Of a stretch of 64,000 bases of DNA, positions 16,607 through 25,553 are shown in pieces. The position numbers and the translations under genes were made by a program. Location of the stretch: positions 248,001 to 312,000 of the forward strand of contig NZ_FRCS01000009.1 in the NCBI RefSeq assembly GCF_900143005.1. The letters are read 5' to 3'. Origin of the DNA: Cryptosporangium aurantiacum. Its GTDB lineage: Bacteria > Actinomycetota > Actinomycetes > Mycobacteriales > Cryptosporangiaceae. How positions within the stretch are numbered: the stretch's first letter is position 1; every line of letters begins with the position of its first letter. The notes beneath the pieces are model-generated. The model saw only the letters and a program-made list of their open reading frames with translations, did not search any database and had not been told where the DNA came from.

Positions 16607-17875
16607 ATGAGTACAGTCAGCGCGACCGCCCGCGAGTACGACCCGATCGACATCAGCTCGCTGGACTTCTGGTCGACCACGGCGGTCGACCGGGAGCGCA
16701 CGTTCGCGGTCTTGCGCGAACAGCGCCCGGTCTCCTGGCACCCGATGCCGGAGAGCGGCCTGCTCGACCAGCCGGACGACCCGGGTTTCTGGGCGGTGGT
16801 GCGGCACGCCGACATCGTCGAGGTGAGCCGCCGCAACGACGTGTTCGTGTCCGGCCGGGGCGTGATGTTCGGCAACGTTCCCGAGGAACTCCTCGAGATG
16901 TCGCAGTCGTTCCTCGCGATGGACCCGCCCCGGCACACCACGATCCGCAAGCTGGTCAGCGCCGCGTTCACCGCGCGCCAGATCGCGCGGATCGAGGACC
17001 AGATCGCCGCCAACGCCCGCGCGATCGTCGCCGAGCTCACCGAGCGCTTAGCGGCGGGCGGCGACGTCGACTTCGTGACGCACTGCGCGTCCAAGCTGCC
17101 GATCCGGACGCTCGCCCAGATGATGGGCATCCCGGAGTCCGACTGGGACGCGGTGGTGACGCACGCGAACACGCTGGTGTCGGTCGCCGACCCGCAGTTC
17201 CTCGGTGACCGCGACCCGATCGCGGTGCTGCTCGAGTCGTTGTTCGCGCTGCACCAGGAGGCCCAGGAACTGGCTGCCCGCCGCCGGGTGGAGCCGCGTG
17301 ACGACCTGATGACCGCGCTGGTGCAGGCCGAGGTGGACGGTGCCCGGCTCACCGACGCCGAGATCGCCGCGTTCTTCGTCCTGCTGTCGGTCGCCGGCAA
17401 CGACACCACCCGGCAGACGACGAGCCACGCGATGCGCGCGCTGACGCTCTTCCCGGAGCAGCGGGAGTGGCTGCTCGCCGACTTCGACGCCCGGATCGGC
17501 GGCGCGGTCGAGGAGTTCGTCCGCTGGGCGAGCCCGGTGATGACGTTCCGCCGCACCGCCTCGGCACCGTTCGTGCTGCACGGGCAGGAGGTCGCCGCCG
17601 GCGACAAGGTCGTGATGTTCTACGCGTCGGGCAACTGGGACACCGCGGTGTTCGACGCACCCGACCGGTTCAACCTGGCGCGGAAGCCGAACCCGCACGT
17701 GGCGTTCGGCGGCGGTGGTGCGCACTACTGCCTGGGCAGCAACGTCGCGAAGGTCCAGTTACGGTGCCTGTTCCGGGAGTTGCTGCACCAGCTTCCGACG
17801 CTCCGGGCCGGCGAGCCGGAGTACGTGGCCGGCGCGTTCATCCACGCGGTCCGCACGATGCCCTGCGAACTCTGA
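16607..17875 (+). CDS. Cytochrome P450 monooxygenase
   Basis: Protein of 422 residues with the full bacterial class I set: I-helix oxygen motif AGNDTTR near residue 263, K-helix ExxR in EEFVRWASP, and the heme loop FGGGGAHYCLG with the thiolate Cys375. The wording of the heme loop and the AMDPPRHTTIRKLVSAAFT segment resemble the CYP124/125/142 group that hydroxylates steroid or lipid side chains, but substrate choice cannot be decided. It needs ferredoxin and reductase partners, which are not encoded nearby. The gene stands alone, 51 bases after the beta-lactamase-fold hydrolase. Confidence 0.93.
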   Translation: MSTVSATAREYDPIDISSLDFWSTTAVDRERTFAVLREQRPVSWHPMPESGLLDQPDDPGFWAVVRHADIVEVSRRNDVFVSGRGVMFGNVPEELLEMSQSFLAMDPPRHTTIRKLVSAAFTARQIARIEDQIAANARAIVAELTERLAAGGDVDFVTHCASKLPIRTLAQMMGIPESDWDAVVTHANTLVSVADPQFLGDRDPIAVLLESLFALHQEAQELAARRRVEPRDDLMTALVQAEVDGARLTDAEIAAFFVLLSVAGNDTTRQTTSHAMRALTLFPEQREWLLADFDARIGGAVEEFVRWASPVMTFRRTASAPFVLHGQEVAAGDKVVMFYASGNWDTAVFDAPDRFNLARKPNPHVAFGGGGAHYCLGSNVAKVQLRCLFRELLHQLPTLRAGEPEYVAGAFIHAVRTMPCEL

Positions 17876-17990
17876 GGACTCTGTCCGCACGCGGACGCCG
17901 TGGGCGTCGCCGCGCTGATCGTACGCACGTCGGATCGGCGCCACCCTGTCCCCGCGAAGGACTGTCGATGCGCGGGAACGGGGACGGGTC

Positions 17991-18332
17991 ATGGAATGGG
18001 TGTTGCTCGGCTGCGCCGGTGTGCTGTTGGCGCTGGCCGCACTGTGTGGATGGTCGGCGTGGGTCGTCGGCCGCGGGAAGCAAGCCCCGGCCGCGTCGCG
18101 GGTGTGGTTCCCGCGGCAGTTCACGGGTCCGGGCGCGAACGCGGCCGCGCTCTGGTGGAGCTGCGCGGATCTGACGCTGTTCGGCGTCGGGGCGATCTTC
18201 TTCTCGCTCACCGAGTTCCCGCGCTTCGAAGAGCACGGGTGGCTCGACGGGCTGGGAGCGCTGTTCTTCCTGTCCGGGCTGGCGGCGGGCTTCGTCGCGT
18301 ACCGGAAGCGGCCGCAGGACCGCGTCAGCTGA
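17991..18332 (+). CDS. Small integral membrane protein, unknown function
   Basis: Protein of 113 residues with three hydrophobic segments: an N-terminal helix at residues 3-27 (VLLGCAGVLLALAALCGW), one near 53-75 and one near 83-103 (GALFFLSGLAAGFVAY). A basic tail ends the protein. ATG 17991 is the best start although the upstream GGGACGGGTC is a weak site. No family recognised. It is followed by a strong hairpin that separates it from the convergent 89-residue gene. Confidence 0.65.
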   Translation: MEWVLLGCAGVLLALAALCGWSAWVVGRGKQAPAASRVWFPRQFTGPGANAAALWWSCADLTLFGVGAIFFSLTEFPRFEEHGWLDGLGALFFLSGLAAGFVAYRKRPQDRVS

Positions 18333-18336
18333 ACGC

Positions 18337-18368
18337 GGCGGAGGGTCCCCGATCAGGGACCCTCCGCC
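18337..18368. terminator. Bidirectional terminator, 13-bp stem
   Basis: GGCGGAGGGTCCC at 18337-18349 pairs perfectly with GGGACCCTCCGCC at 18356-18368 around a six-base loop. It lies between two convergent stop codons at 18332 and 18374 and so can end transcription from both sides. Confidence 0.85.
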
Positions 18369-18373
18369 TCGCG

Positions 18374-18643
18374 TCAGGCCCGCGCGAGCGTGCCGTTCGG
18401 GTGACGGTAGAGCCAGAAGCCCAGGGCACGCGGCATGCGCCGGGCACCGGAGCGGGCGACGTAGGGCTCCCAGATCGTGCGTAAGTGTTCCGGTACTTCG
18501 CTGTCCGCCAGGTGGCGGTTGCACGAATCGCACGGAACGCGTTCCAGCGCTGCGTAGAGAGCCCTCGTGGTGCGCGCGGCTTCGACCCGCTCGTACCAGT
18601 CGCAGCAGCGCTCGGGGCGCGTTAATCCGTCGTTCTGGGCCAT
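18374..18643 (-). CDS. Small cysteine-containing protein, possible zinc knuckle
   Basis: Protein of 89 residues with two cysteine pairs: CCDW near residue 13 and CDSCNRHL near 38. The spacing could form a small zinc site. The rest is rich in Arg, Trp and Tyr (TIWEPYVARSGARRMP, FWLYRHPNG). The start is ATG 18643 with AAGGGACAG upstream. No family recognised. It is the last gene of a same-strand series following the mycothiol-dependent isomerase, 98 bases away, with its own possible promoter in that gap. Confidence 0.6.
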   Translation of the reverse strand: MAQNDGLTRPERCCDWYERVEAARTTRALYAALERVPCDSCNRHLADSEVPEHLRTIWEPYVARSGARRMPRALGFWLYRHPNGTLARA

Positions 18644-18741
18644 GGGGGAGCTGTCCCTTCGACGCCGTCGTCGATCAAATCCTGGGACGATTCTGCCTGC
18701 TCATGTGATTTCTGTCTCGATGATCCCTGTGCCCGTTCGAC

Positions 18742-19521
18742 TTAGAACCCCGGGAAGACCGCGCGCAAAGCGTCCAGATCGACGTTTTCCGCCGTGACCG
18801 AGGGGCTGTGGGCCGGGTCGAGGCGGCCGTAGAGCAGCCGGAGGAATGCCTCGGCCGGAAGCTCGAGCGAGCCGGTGCTCTCGCCGCCGCCCCACGGCTC
18901 GAGCGCGACCGCGTCGCCGAGGACCAGTGCGTATTCGCGGTCCGGGTCGGTGACCGTGACGTGAATACGCCCGGCCGGGCCGGGCTTGCCCGCGAAACCA
19001 ACAAGCTTTTGGGCGACGTCGAGCACGAGGCCGACGGCGGCGGGGTGCACGGTCGCGGACGGGTCGAGCATCACCTCGACGTCCCAGACGTGCACGGCGT
19101 GCTCGGACAGCCGGGAGGAGACGAACCCGGCGATGTCGGTCGGGCCGCTCCAGACCGCGAACGTGGCCGAGGCGCGCTGGTCCGCGTCGAGCGCTTCGAT
19201 CTTCTCGACGAGACGCGCGTCGGCGGTGAGGACGTCGGCGGCCTGCGCGTCCGGGGTCTTGGCGTCCCAGACCGCCCAGATCGCCTGGAAGTCCTCCTGC
19301 TTCGGCGGATCGGTGCCGGCCACCCCGGCGTCGAAGATCAGACCGTTGATCTCGGCGCCGGAGCCGAGGTGCGACAGAACCTGGGCGATCGTCCACTCGG
19401 ACGGGTAGCCGGGGCGGCGGACCTGGTCCGGGGTGAGCGGCGCGGCGACCGCGCGGAGCCGGTCGTGGGAAGCACGGAGGGCCGCGATACGGGTGAGGGC
19501 CTCGGCGTCGGGAGTGCTCAT
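18742..19521 (-). CDS. Maleylpyruvate isomerase-family mycothiol-dependent enzyme (DinB-like)
   Basis: Protein of 259 residues. The N-terminal four-helix DinB/MDMPI bundle (ALRASHDRLRAVAAPLTPDQVRRPGYPSEWTIAQVLSHLG in outline) carries the metal histidines His52 and the SEHAVHVWDVEV pair near residue 145. A C-terminal MDMPI_C-type domain follows (LDVAQKLVGFAG, then the VTDPDREYALVLG strand pair). Enzymes of this family use mycothiol as cofactor for isomerisation or S-transfer. The ATG at 19521 overlaps the stop of the upstream transporter remnant (ATGA), showing the two were once one operon. Confidence 0.85.
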   Translation of the reverse strand: MSTPDAEALTRIAALRASHDRLRAVAAPLTPDQVRRPGYPSEWTIAQVLSHLGSGAEINGLIFDAGVAGTDPPKQEDFQAIWAVWDAKTPDAQAADVLTADARLVEKIEALDADQRASATFAVWSGPTDIAGFVSSRLSEHAVHVWDVEVMLDPSATVHPAAVGLVLDVAQKLVGFAGKPGPAGRIHVTVTDPDREYALVLGDAVALEPWGGGESTGSLELPAEAFLRLLYGRLDPAHSPSVTAENVDLDALRAVFPGF

Positions 19522-20099
19522 GGGGTCACTGTAAGACGCCGACGGCGCCGTTCTCCGCGCCCCGCCGCGAGCCCGTCCGCAGCCAGCGCGGGCGCGGGCA
19601 GCGCGGGCGCGGGGGCCGGTTTCGGGTGCGGGCGCATGCGGCGGGTGACGACGAGGCTCGCGGCGGCCGCGAGGAGCACCAGCGCCTCGATCAGCACGAC
19701 CGTGAGCATCCATCCCCCCGCGTGCCAGCCGAGGCCGACCACCGAGCCGAACACGCTCGACCCGGCGTAGTACGCGAACACGTACAGCGCGCTCGCGGTC
19801 GCCGGACGCGCCGAACCGACCACCGGCGCCCATCCGCTCGCGGTCGAGTGCGCGGCGAAGAACCCCGCGGTGAACACCAGCAGGCCGAGCGCCACGGTCG
19901 GCAGCCAGGGCGGCAGCGTCAGCAGCAGCCCGACGGCCATCAGCCCGATCGACACCGCCAGCACCGGCGGGCGCCCGACACGGTCGGCCAGGCGCCCGGC
20001 GATCGCGGACGCGGCGGTCCCGGCCAGGTAGGTGAGGAACACCGCGCCGACGACCGCGTCGCAGACGTCGAACGGCGCGTACCCGGTGCTTCCACGGCC
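19518..20099 (-). pseudogene. C-terminal half of an MFS transporter; N-terminal half deleted
   Basis: The open frame gives six C-terminal transmembrane helices of a YnfM-like major facilitator, beginning with the linker and helix 7 (APFDVCDAVVGAVFLTYLAG) and including the GRLADRVGR cytoplasmic loop. Helices 1-6, about 215 residues, are missing. Reading upstream, the frame hits TGA at 20100-20102, which is also the stop codon of the deoR-like gene, so the truncation joint lies directly at that gene's end. A GTG at 20042 could start a fragment, but no ribosome site serves it. The 3' end is intact and overlaps the isomerase start by four bases. Confidence 0.8.
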
Positions 20100-20873
20100 T
20101 CACGGCGTCGCGATGATCACCTCGGTGCCGCCGCGGCGGATCGCGTCGACGCCGGCCGGGTCGGCCGTGGAGTCGGTGACCAGCACCGAGACGTCGGTGA
20201 TCGGGCAGATCCCGGCCAGGTTGACCCGGCCGACCTTCGACCCGTCGGCCACCACGATCACCCGGTCGGCGCGGCGGATCAGACACGCGTCGGTGTGCGC
20301 CTCGATCTCGTCGTGGGTGGTCAGGCCGCCGCGGGCGCTGATCCCGTCGACGCCGACGACCGCGACCTGGATGTTCAGGCTCTCCAGCGCGCGGTCGGCG
20401 ATCGGCCCGACCAGCTCGTAGGACTGGGTCCGCGACACCCCGCCGGTCATGATCAGCTTCAGCCGCGGTCGCAGTGCGAGCTCGGACGCGATGTTCAGCG
20501 CGTTCGTCACGACCGTGAGGTCCACCCGCTCGGCCAGCAGGCGAGCCAGCATGTGCGTGGTCGTGCCGCCGGTCAGCCCGAGCGTCAGCGGCCCCTTCGG
20601 CAGCAGCGCCGCCGCGCACCGGGCGACGAGCGCCTTCTCGTCCCGGTTCTGCCCGACCCGGTACCGCACCGGGAGCTCGTAGGCGACGTCCACCGCCACC
20701 GCGCCGCCGTGCGTCCGCGACAGCAGCTTCTGGTCCTCCAGAACCTGCAGATCACGGCGGATAGTCGCCGCGGAGACCGCGAACTCCCCGGCCAGCGCAC
20801 CGGCGTCGACCGAGCCGTCGGCGGCCAGCCGCTCCAGGATGGCCGAAACACGCTCGGCCCGGCGTAGCGACAC
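20100..20873 (-). CDS. DeoR-family sugar-phosphate-responsive transcriptional regulator
   Basis: Protein of 257 residues. The N-terminal DeoR helix-turn-helix (RVSAILERLAADGSVDAGALAGEFAVS followed by AATIRRDLQVLEDQ) is joined to a phosphosugar-sensing domain with LGLTGGTTTHMLA and VGVDGISARGG motifs. GTG 20873 is chosen because GGAGGAGG lies seven bases upstream; a longer ATG start at 20906 lacks a site. Divergent to the GH4 gene, it probably represses the sugar locus until a sugar phosphate such as tagatose- or galactosamine-phosphate binds, as AgaR does in enterobacteria. Confidence 0.9.
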   Translation of the reverse strand: MSLRRAERVSAILERLAADGSVDAGALAGEFAVSAATIRRDLQVLEDQKLLSRTHGGAVAVDVAYELPVRYRVGQNRDEKALVARCAAALLPKGPLTLGLTGGTTTHMLARLLAERVDLTVVTNALNIASELALRPRLKLIMTGGVSRTQSYELVGPIADRALESLNIQVAVVGVDGISARGGLTTHDEIEAHTDACLIRRADRVIVVADGSKVGRVNLAGICPITDVSVLVTDSTADPAGVDAIRRGGTEVIIATP

Positions 20874-20903
20874 CTGCCCGCCTCCTCCGCTGAGTGAACC
20901 GAT

Positions 20904-20931
20904 CAAACGAGCACTGAGAATAGTCCGTTTG
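20904..20931. promoter_or_regulatory. Candidate DeoR operator between deoR-like and GH4 genes
   Basis: CAAACG at 20904-20909 and CGTTTG at 20926-20931 form a perfect inverted pair across 16 bases, in the 104-base divergent promoter. The CGTTT core recurs at 22283 (before the SIS gene) and at 27366 (between the two kinase genes), that is, at the other transcription entry points of the locus. Confidence 0.5.
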
Positions 20932-20977
20932 CCGCGTTCTGCTGTGCGTTCGTGAGCGACCCGCGCAGGATTCCGCC

Positions 20978-22276
20978 ATGACCGTGATCACGTTCCTCGG
21001 CGCGGGCAGCGTCGTGTTCACCCGCGAGCTGCTGGCCGACCTGCTGTCCTTCGACGAGTTGCGGGGCGTCACGCTCGCGCTGCACGACATCGACCCCGAA
21101 CGGCTGGAGACCGCCGAGGCGATCGCGCACCGCACCGCCGAGCAGCTCGGTGCGCACCCGACGATCCTGGCCACCCTCGACCGGCGCCGCGCCTTGCAGA
21201 ACGCCGACTACGTCATCAACGCGATCCAGGTCGGGATGCACGCGGCGACCGTCCGCGACTTCGAGATCCCGGCGAAGTACGGGCTGCGCCAGACGATCGG
21301 CGACACGCTCGGCGTCGGCGGGATCTTTCGGGCACTGCGCACCTTTCCGGTCCTCAAGAGCATCGCGGACGACATGCGCGAACTCTGCCCGAACGCACTC
21401 CTGCTCAACTACACGAACCCGATGGCGATGAACGTGGCCTACCTGGCCGCCATCGCCCCGGACCTGAACACCGTAGGGCTGTGCCACTCGGTCTACTGGA
21501 CCGTCCACGACCTCTGCGAGCTGGTCGGCGTCCCGCTCGAGGAGGTCGACTACACCGGCGCCGGCGTCAACCACCAGGCCTGGCTCCTGAACTGGGAACA
21601 CCACGGCGAGAGCCTGTACCCGAAGCTGGACGCCCTGCTGGCAACCGACGAGCAGCTCCGGCGCCGCGTCCGGATGGACCTGTACGCACGACTCGGCTAC
21701 TTCCCCACCGAGACCAGCGAGCACTCGTCCGAGTACGTCCCCTGGTACCTGCACGACGACGCCGAGATCGAGCGGCTGCGCATCCCGGTCGGCGACTACC
21801 TGCGGATCAGCGAGGACAACCTGCGCGAGTACGCGCGCACCCGCGCCGACGTGCTCGCCGGCAAACCGCTCGACCTGCATCGGGACGCCACCGAGTACGC
21901 GCCGCAGGTCATCCACAGCATGGAAACCGGCACGCTGCGACGGATCCACGGCAACGTCGCGAACCACGGCCTGATCAGCAACCTGCCCGAGGGGTACGCG
22001 GTCGAGGTCCCGTGCGTCGTCGACCGGCTCGGCGTCCGCCCGGAGCGCGTCGGCGCGCTGCCGCCGCAGTGCGCGGCGGTCAACCGGCCGTTCGTGAGCG
22101 TCGGAGAACTCACGGTGCGGGCCGCGCTCGACGGCGACCCCCGACTCGTCCGGCAGGCCGCGATGGTCGACCCGAACACCGCCGCCACGCTGCCGCTCGA
22201 CCGGATCTGGGAGCTCTGCGACGAGCTGACCGCCGCCCACGGCGACCTGCTCCCCGAAGCGTTGCGCGCATCCTAG
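20978..22276 (+). CDS. Glycoside hydrolase family 4 (alpha-galactosidase MelA-like)
   Basis: Protein of 432 residues with a Rossmann N terminus (FLGAGSVVFTRELLADLL) for NAD, the NYTNPM motif, and the Mn-binding Cys and His in GLCHSV and GVNHQAW. GH4 enzymes cleave alpha- or beta-glycosides by an oxidation-elimination route. The CHS sequence and overall text are closest to alpha-galactosidase-type members. Because uptake here is by an ABC importer and not a PTS, the substrate is probably an unphosphorylated galactoside or galactosaminide. It is the first gene to the right of the deoR-like regulator. Confidence 0.9.
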   Translation: MTVITFLGAGSVVFTRELLADLLSFDELRGVTLALHDIDPERLETAEAIAHRTAEQLGAHPTILATLDRRRALQNADYVINAIQVGMHAATVRDFEIPAKYGLRQTIGDTLGVGGIFRALRTFPVLKSIADDMRELCPNALLLNYTNPMAMNVAYLAAIAPDLNTVGLCHSVYWTVHDLCELVGVPLEEVDYTGAGVNHQAWLLNWEHHGESLYPKLDALLATDEQLRRRVRMDLYARLGYFPTETSEHSSEYVPWYLHDDAEIERLRIPVGDYLRISEDNLREYARTRADVLAGKPLDLHRDATEYAPQVIHSMETGTLRRIHGNVANHGLISNLPEGYAVEVPCVVDRLGVRPERVGALPPQCAAVNRPFVSVGELTVRAALDGDPRLVRQAAMVDPNTAATLPLDRIWELCDELTAAHGDLLPEALRAS

Positions 22277-22299
22277 ATTGCACGTTTGCGTTCGAATCC

Positions 22300-22327
22300 T
22301 TGTCTCCGATGAGCGAATGAGCATAAT
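22300..22327 (+). promoter_or_regulatory. Promoter of the SIS gene giving a likely leaderless mRNA
   Basis: TTGTCT (22300-22305) and CATAAT (22322-22327) are 16 bases apart. The -10 element ends only eight bases before the ATG at 22336 and no Shine-Dalgarno is visible, so transcription would begin at or next to the start codon. A CGTTTG motif at 22283 sits just upstream. Confidence 0.5.
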
Positions 22328-22335
22328 CCTCGATC

Positions 22336-23217
22336 ATGGACGCCACCGCACGTGAGATCGCCAGCCAGCCCGACGTCTGGGAACGCGGGCTGTCGCTGGC
22401 CGACGAGGCCCGCGCCGTACTCGCCGCCCCCGGCGAGCGGACGCTGATCCTGGGCTGCGGCACGTCCTGGTTCGTCGCGCAGAGCCTCGCCGAGCTGCGG
22501 GAAGCCGCGGATCTCGGCGAGACCGACGCGGTCTGCGCCTCGGAGTACGTGCCCCGGCGGCGGTACGACCGGGTCGTCGCGATCACCCGCTCGGGCACCT
22601 CGACGGAGGTGCTGGACGCGCTGCGCGTGGTGCCGGCCGGAACCCGTCGCGTGGCGGTCACCGCGGTCACCGGCGAGGCCGTCGACGACCTGGTGGACGA
22701 CCGGCTCCTGCTGGACTTCGCCGACGAGACCAGCGTCGTCCAAACGCGTTTTCCGACCACCGTGCTGGCCGCCGCCCGCGCGGCCTACGGCGAGGACCTC
22801 ACCGGGCTGCTCGCCGACGGGCGGGACGCGCTCGCCGCACCCCTCCCGGTCGACCCGGCGGCCGTCGACCACCTGGTGTTCCTCGGCACCGGCTGGACCG
22901 TCGGCCTGGCGCACGAGGCCGCGCTCAAGGCGCGAGAGGCGGCGCAGGCCTGGTCGGAGTCGTATCCGGCCCGCGACTACCGGCACGGTCCGGTGGCGGT
23001 GGCCGGCGAGCGCAGCCTCGTCTGGTCGTTCGGTGCGGTGCCCGCGAGCCTCGACGACGTCGCCCGCTCGGCCGGTGCCACTCCGTACCGGGACACCCGC
23101 GACCCGCTTGCCCAACTCGTCCTCGCCCAGCGGTTTGCGGTCGCGCTCGCCGCGCACCGCGGGCTCGACCCCGACCAGCCCCGACTCCTCACCCGATCGG
23201 TCGTCCTGACCGCCTGA
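22336..23217 (+). CDS. SIS-domain sugar isomerase/deaminase (AgaS-like)
   Basis: Protein of 293 residues with two SIS domains, as in the isomerase half of GlmS and in AgaS. Phosphosugar loops are LILGCGTSWFVAQSL near residue 37, ITRSGTSTEVLDAL near 80 and FLGTGWTVGLAHEAALKARE near 180. The EAALKAREAAQAWSESYPARDYRHGP stretch in outline is the usual active-site region with Glu and His. In a galactosamine pathway this protein would deaminate and isomerise galactosamine-6-phosphate to tagatose-6-phosphate. The neighbouring kinases and aldolase support that; glucosamine-type substrates remain possible. Confidence 0.85.
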   Translation: MDATAREIASQPDVWERGLSLADEARAVLAAPGERTLILGCGTSWFVAQSLAELREAADLGETDAVCASEYVPRRRYDRVVAITRSGTSTEVLDALRVVPAGTRRVAVTAVTGEAVDDLVDDRLLLDFADETSVVQTRFPTTVLAAARAAYGEDLTGLLADGRDALAAPLPVDPAAVDHLVFLGTGWTVGLAHEAALKAREAAQAWSESYPARDYRHGPVAVAGERSLVWSFGAVPASLDDVARSAGATPYRDTRDPLAQLVLAQRFAVALAAHRGLDPDQPRLLTRSVVLTA

Positions 23218-23274
23218 CCGCACGACCCGCCGCAGCCGGTAACACCCCGAACCCCCCTCGAGAGGTGTAACGCG

Positions 23275-24609
23275 ATGAGGTACTCCACCCACGGCCGCCG
23301 ACGGCGGGTACTGGCCGGTCTGGCCACTGCCGCTGCGACCGCCCTCGCCCTGTCGGCCTGCAGCGGCTCGACGTCGGTCGGCAACGGCAAGGACGCCGCC
23401 GACGGCTACGACCCGAAGGCCACCGTCGAAATCACCTGGTGGACCGGGCAGACCACCGAGGCCGAGAAGAAGGCCGAGGAACTCGCGGCCGAGTACCACC
23501 GCTTACACCCGAACGTCACGGTCAAGACGTCAGCGGGCGCGACGGTCACCGACGACCTGCTGACGAAGCTGTCCGCCGGGTTCACCAGCGACACCTACCC
23601 GGACATCTCGTACGCGTTCGGGAGCTGGGCGGGTGAACTCGCGGCCAGCGGCCGGACCCAGGACCTGAGCGACTACGTGAAGGACCCCGCGTTCGGCTGG
23701 GACGACTTCCCCGCCGCCGCGCGGGAGACCGCTACGTCGGGCGACACCGTGATCGGCGTCCCGGCGCTGGTCGACAACATCGCGCTGATCTACAACAAGA
23801 CGATGTTCGACGCGGCGAAGCTGCCGTACCCGACCGACGACTGGACGTGGGAGGACTACCGCGCCGCCGCCAAGAAACTCAGCAACCCGGCGAAGAACTA
23901 CTACGGCAGCGCGTACTCGGTGTCCGGCAGCGAGGACACCACCTGGCACCTGTGGCCGCTGCTCTGGCAGCACGGCGGCAAGATCCTCGACGGCAAGAAA
24001 CCCGCGTTCAACAGCGACGCCGGGGTCGCCGCGCTGGAGACGCTGCGCACGATGGCCGTCGACGACAAGTCGCTGTACCTGGATCAGACCGACGAGAAGT
24101 ACGGCCCGCTGTTTTGGAGCGGACGGATCGGGATGATCATGTCCGGCCCGTGGGAGCTGCTGGAACTCGCCAACCACAAGCTGAACTACGGCGTCACCCA
24201 GTTGCCGGGCCACAACGGCGACCACCAGACGGTCTCCGGCCCCGACCTCTGGGTGCTGTTCAACCACGACGACCCGAACCGGGCTGGCGCGTCCCGCGAC
24301 TTCATCAAGTGGCTGACCAGCAAGGAGATCGACGCGAAGTGGAACCTCGCGATCGGCAACCTGCCGCTGCGCAGCTCCGAGCAGAGCACGCCGGAGTTCG
24401 CGTCCTACGTGAAGCAGTACCCCGGCGGGCAGAAGTTCTTCGAGAACCTGAAGAACGCGAAGCAGGCCCGGCCGACGCTCGCGGGCTACGAGGAGATGTC
24501 CCGCAACGTCGGTGACGCGATCGCCAAGGTGTTGCAGGGCGCGGCCCAGCCGAAGGAGGCGCTCGACGAAGCCGCGAAGGCGTCGGCCGGCGTCCTGGAG
24601 GATTCGTGA
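23275..24609 (+). CDS. ABC transporter substrate-binding lipoprotein (carbohydrate, CUT1)
   Basis: Protein of 444 residues. An arginine-rich N terminus and hydrophobic stretch lead to the lipobox LSAC with Cys29 as lipidation site. The mature part is an extracellular solute-binding protein family 1 fold (VEITWWTGQTTEAEKKAEELAAEYHRLHP in outline; GKILDGKKPAFNSDAGVAAL). GAGAGG precedes ATG 23275. It binds the sugar for the two permeases that follow. No ATPase is encoded in the locus, so a shared MsiK-type ATPase elsewhere probably powers it, as in streptomycetes. Confidence 0.92.
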   Translation: MRYSTHGRRRRVLAGLATAAATALALSACSGSTSVGNGKDAADGYDPKATVEITWWTGQTTEAEKKAEELAAEYHRLHPNVTVKTSAGATVTDDLLTKLSAGFTSDTYPDISYAFGSWAGELAASGRTQDLSDYVKDPAFGWDDFPAAARETATSGDTVIGVPALVDNIALIYNKTMFDAAKLPYPTDDWTWEDYRAAAKKLSNPAKNYYGSAYSVSGSEDTTWHLWPLLWQHGGKILDGKKPAFNSDAGVAALETLRTMAVDDKSLYLDQTDEKYGPLFWSGRIGMIMSGPWELLELANHKLNYGVTQLPGHNGDHQTVSGPDLWVLFNHDDPNRAGASRDFIKWLTSKEIDAKWNLAIGNLPLRSSEQSTPEFASYVKQYPGGQKFFENLKNAKQARPTLAGYEEMSRNVGDAIAKVLQGAAQPKEALDEAAKASAGVLEDS

Positions 24610-25553
24610 CCTCGGTGGCCACGCCACCGCGGTTCGCGGTCGGGGCACGGAAACCGAAGTCCGCGCCCCGGCCTCGCGGCCGGGGCGCGCGCCGGGCCCT
24701 GACCGGCTGGGCGTTCGCCGGCCCCGCGACGGTGGTGGTCGTCGGGCTGTCGATCTTCCCCGCCGTCAGGGCGTTCTTCATCAGCCGGACGAAGTGGAAC
24801 GGCATCGCTCCCCCGGCCGACGTCGGGTGGCGCAACTACGAGCGGCTGGCCCAGGACCCCGCGGCCGCCGACGCCGCCAGGCAGACGCTGATCCTCACCG
24901 CGACGTTCGTCCCGGCATCGATCGCGCTCGGCCTGCTCGTCGCGGTGGCGCTCAACCGGCGGATCCGGTTCATCGGCTTCTACCGGACCTGCATCTTCGT
25001 CCCGTACGTCGCGTCGGCGGCGGCCACCGGCATCCTCGCCGGGTACGTGTTCAGCCCCCAGTTCGGGGTCGTCAACGACGCCCTGCGGCGGCTCGGGCTG
25101 CCCGCTCAGCAGTTCCTGGAGAGCCCGAGCCAGGCGCTGCTGACCGTCGTCGTCATCGCGCTCTGGGGCGAGGTCGGCTTCGTCGCGGTGATCTACCTCG
25201 CCGCCCTCCAGGACGTCCCCAAGGAACTGGTCGAGGCCGCGGTCGTGGACGGCGCGGGACCGTGGCGGGTGTTCCGCCACGTGACGCTGCCGCAGCTGCG
25301 TCCGGTGACCGTGTTCGCGACGGTCTGGCAGACGATCACCGCGCTGCAGCTGTTCGACCTGATCTACACGACGACGCGCGGCGGGCCGCTGAACACCACC
25401 CAGACGATCGTCTACTACATCTACGAGCTCGCGTTCCAGACCCGGCGGCTCGGGTACGGCGCCGCGCTGGCCTACCTGCTGTTCGCGGTGACGCTGCTGC
25501 TCACGGCCGCGGTCGTGCTCTACAACCGGCGGCGCGGATCGGAGGCGTTCTGA
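24606..25553 (+). CDS. Carbohydrate ABC transporter permease (MalF type)
   Basis: Protein of 315 residues with six predicted membrane helices after a basic cytoplasmic N terminus. The EAA loop that docks the ATPase is visible near residue 210 (KELVEAAVVDGAGPWRVFRHVTLP in pieces). The GTG start overlaps the lipoprotein stop (GTGA), and its own stop overlaps the next ATG by one base, so the three transporter genes are made together. Confidence 0.93.
   Translation: MTSVATPPRFAVGARKPKSAPRPRGRGARRALTGWAFAGPATVVVVGLSIFPAVRAFFISRTKWNGIAPPADVGWRNYERLAQDPAAADAARQTLILTATFVPASIALGLLVAVALNRRIRFIGFYRTCIFVPYVASAAATGILAGYVFSPQFGVVNDALRRLGLPAQQFLESPSQALLTVVVIALWGEVGFVAVIYLAALQDVPKELVEAAVVDGAGPWRVFRHVTLPQLRPVTVFATVWQTITALQLFDLIYTTTRGGPLNTTQTIVYYIYELAFQTRRLGYGAALAYLLFAVTLLLTAAVVLYNRRRGSEAF

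Noticed and set aside
19522-20619. Minus-strand extension of the mycothiol-dependent isomerase into a protein of 625 residues
   Set aside because: The extra N-terminal part is an out-of-frame reading of the MFS remnant and deoR-like gene; the family N terminus and coupled ATG are at 19521.
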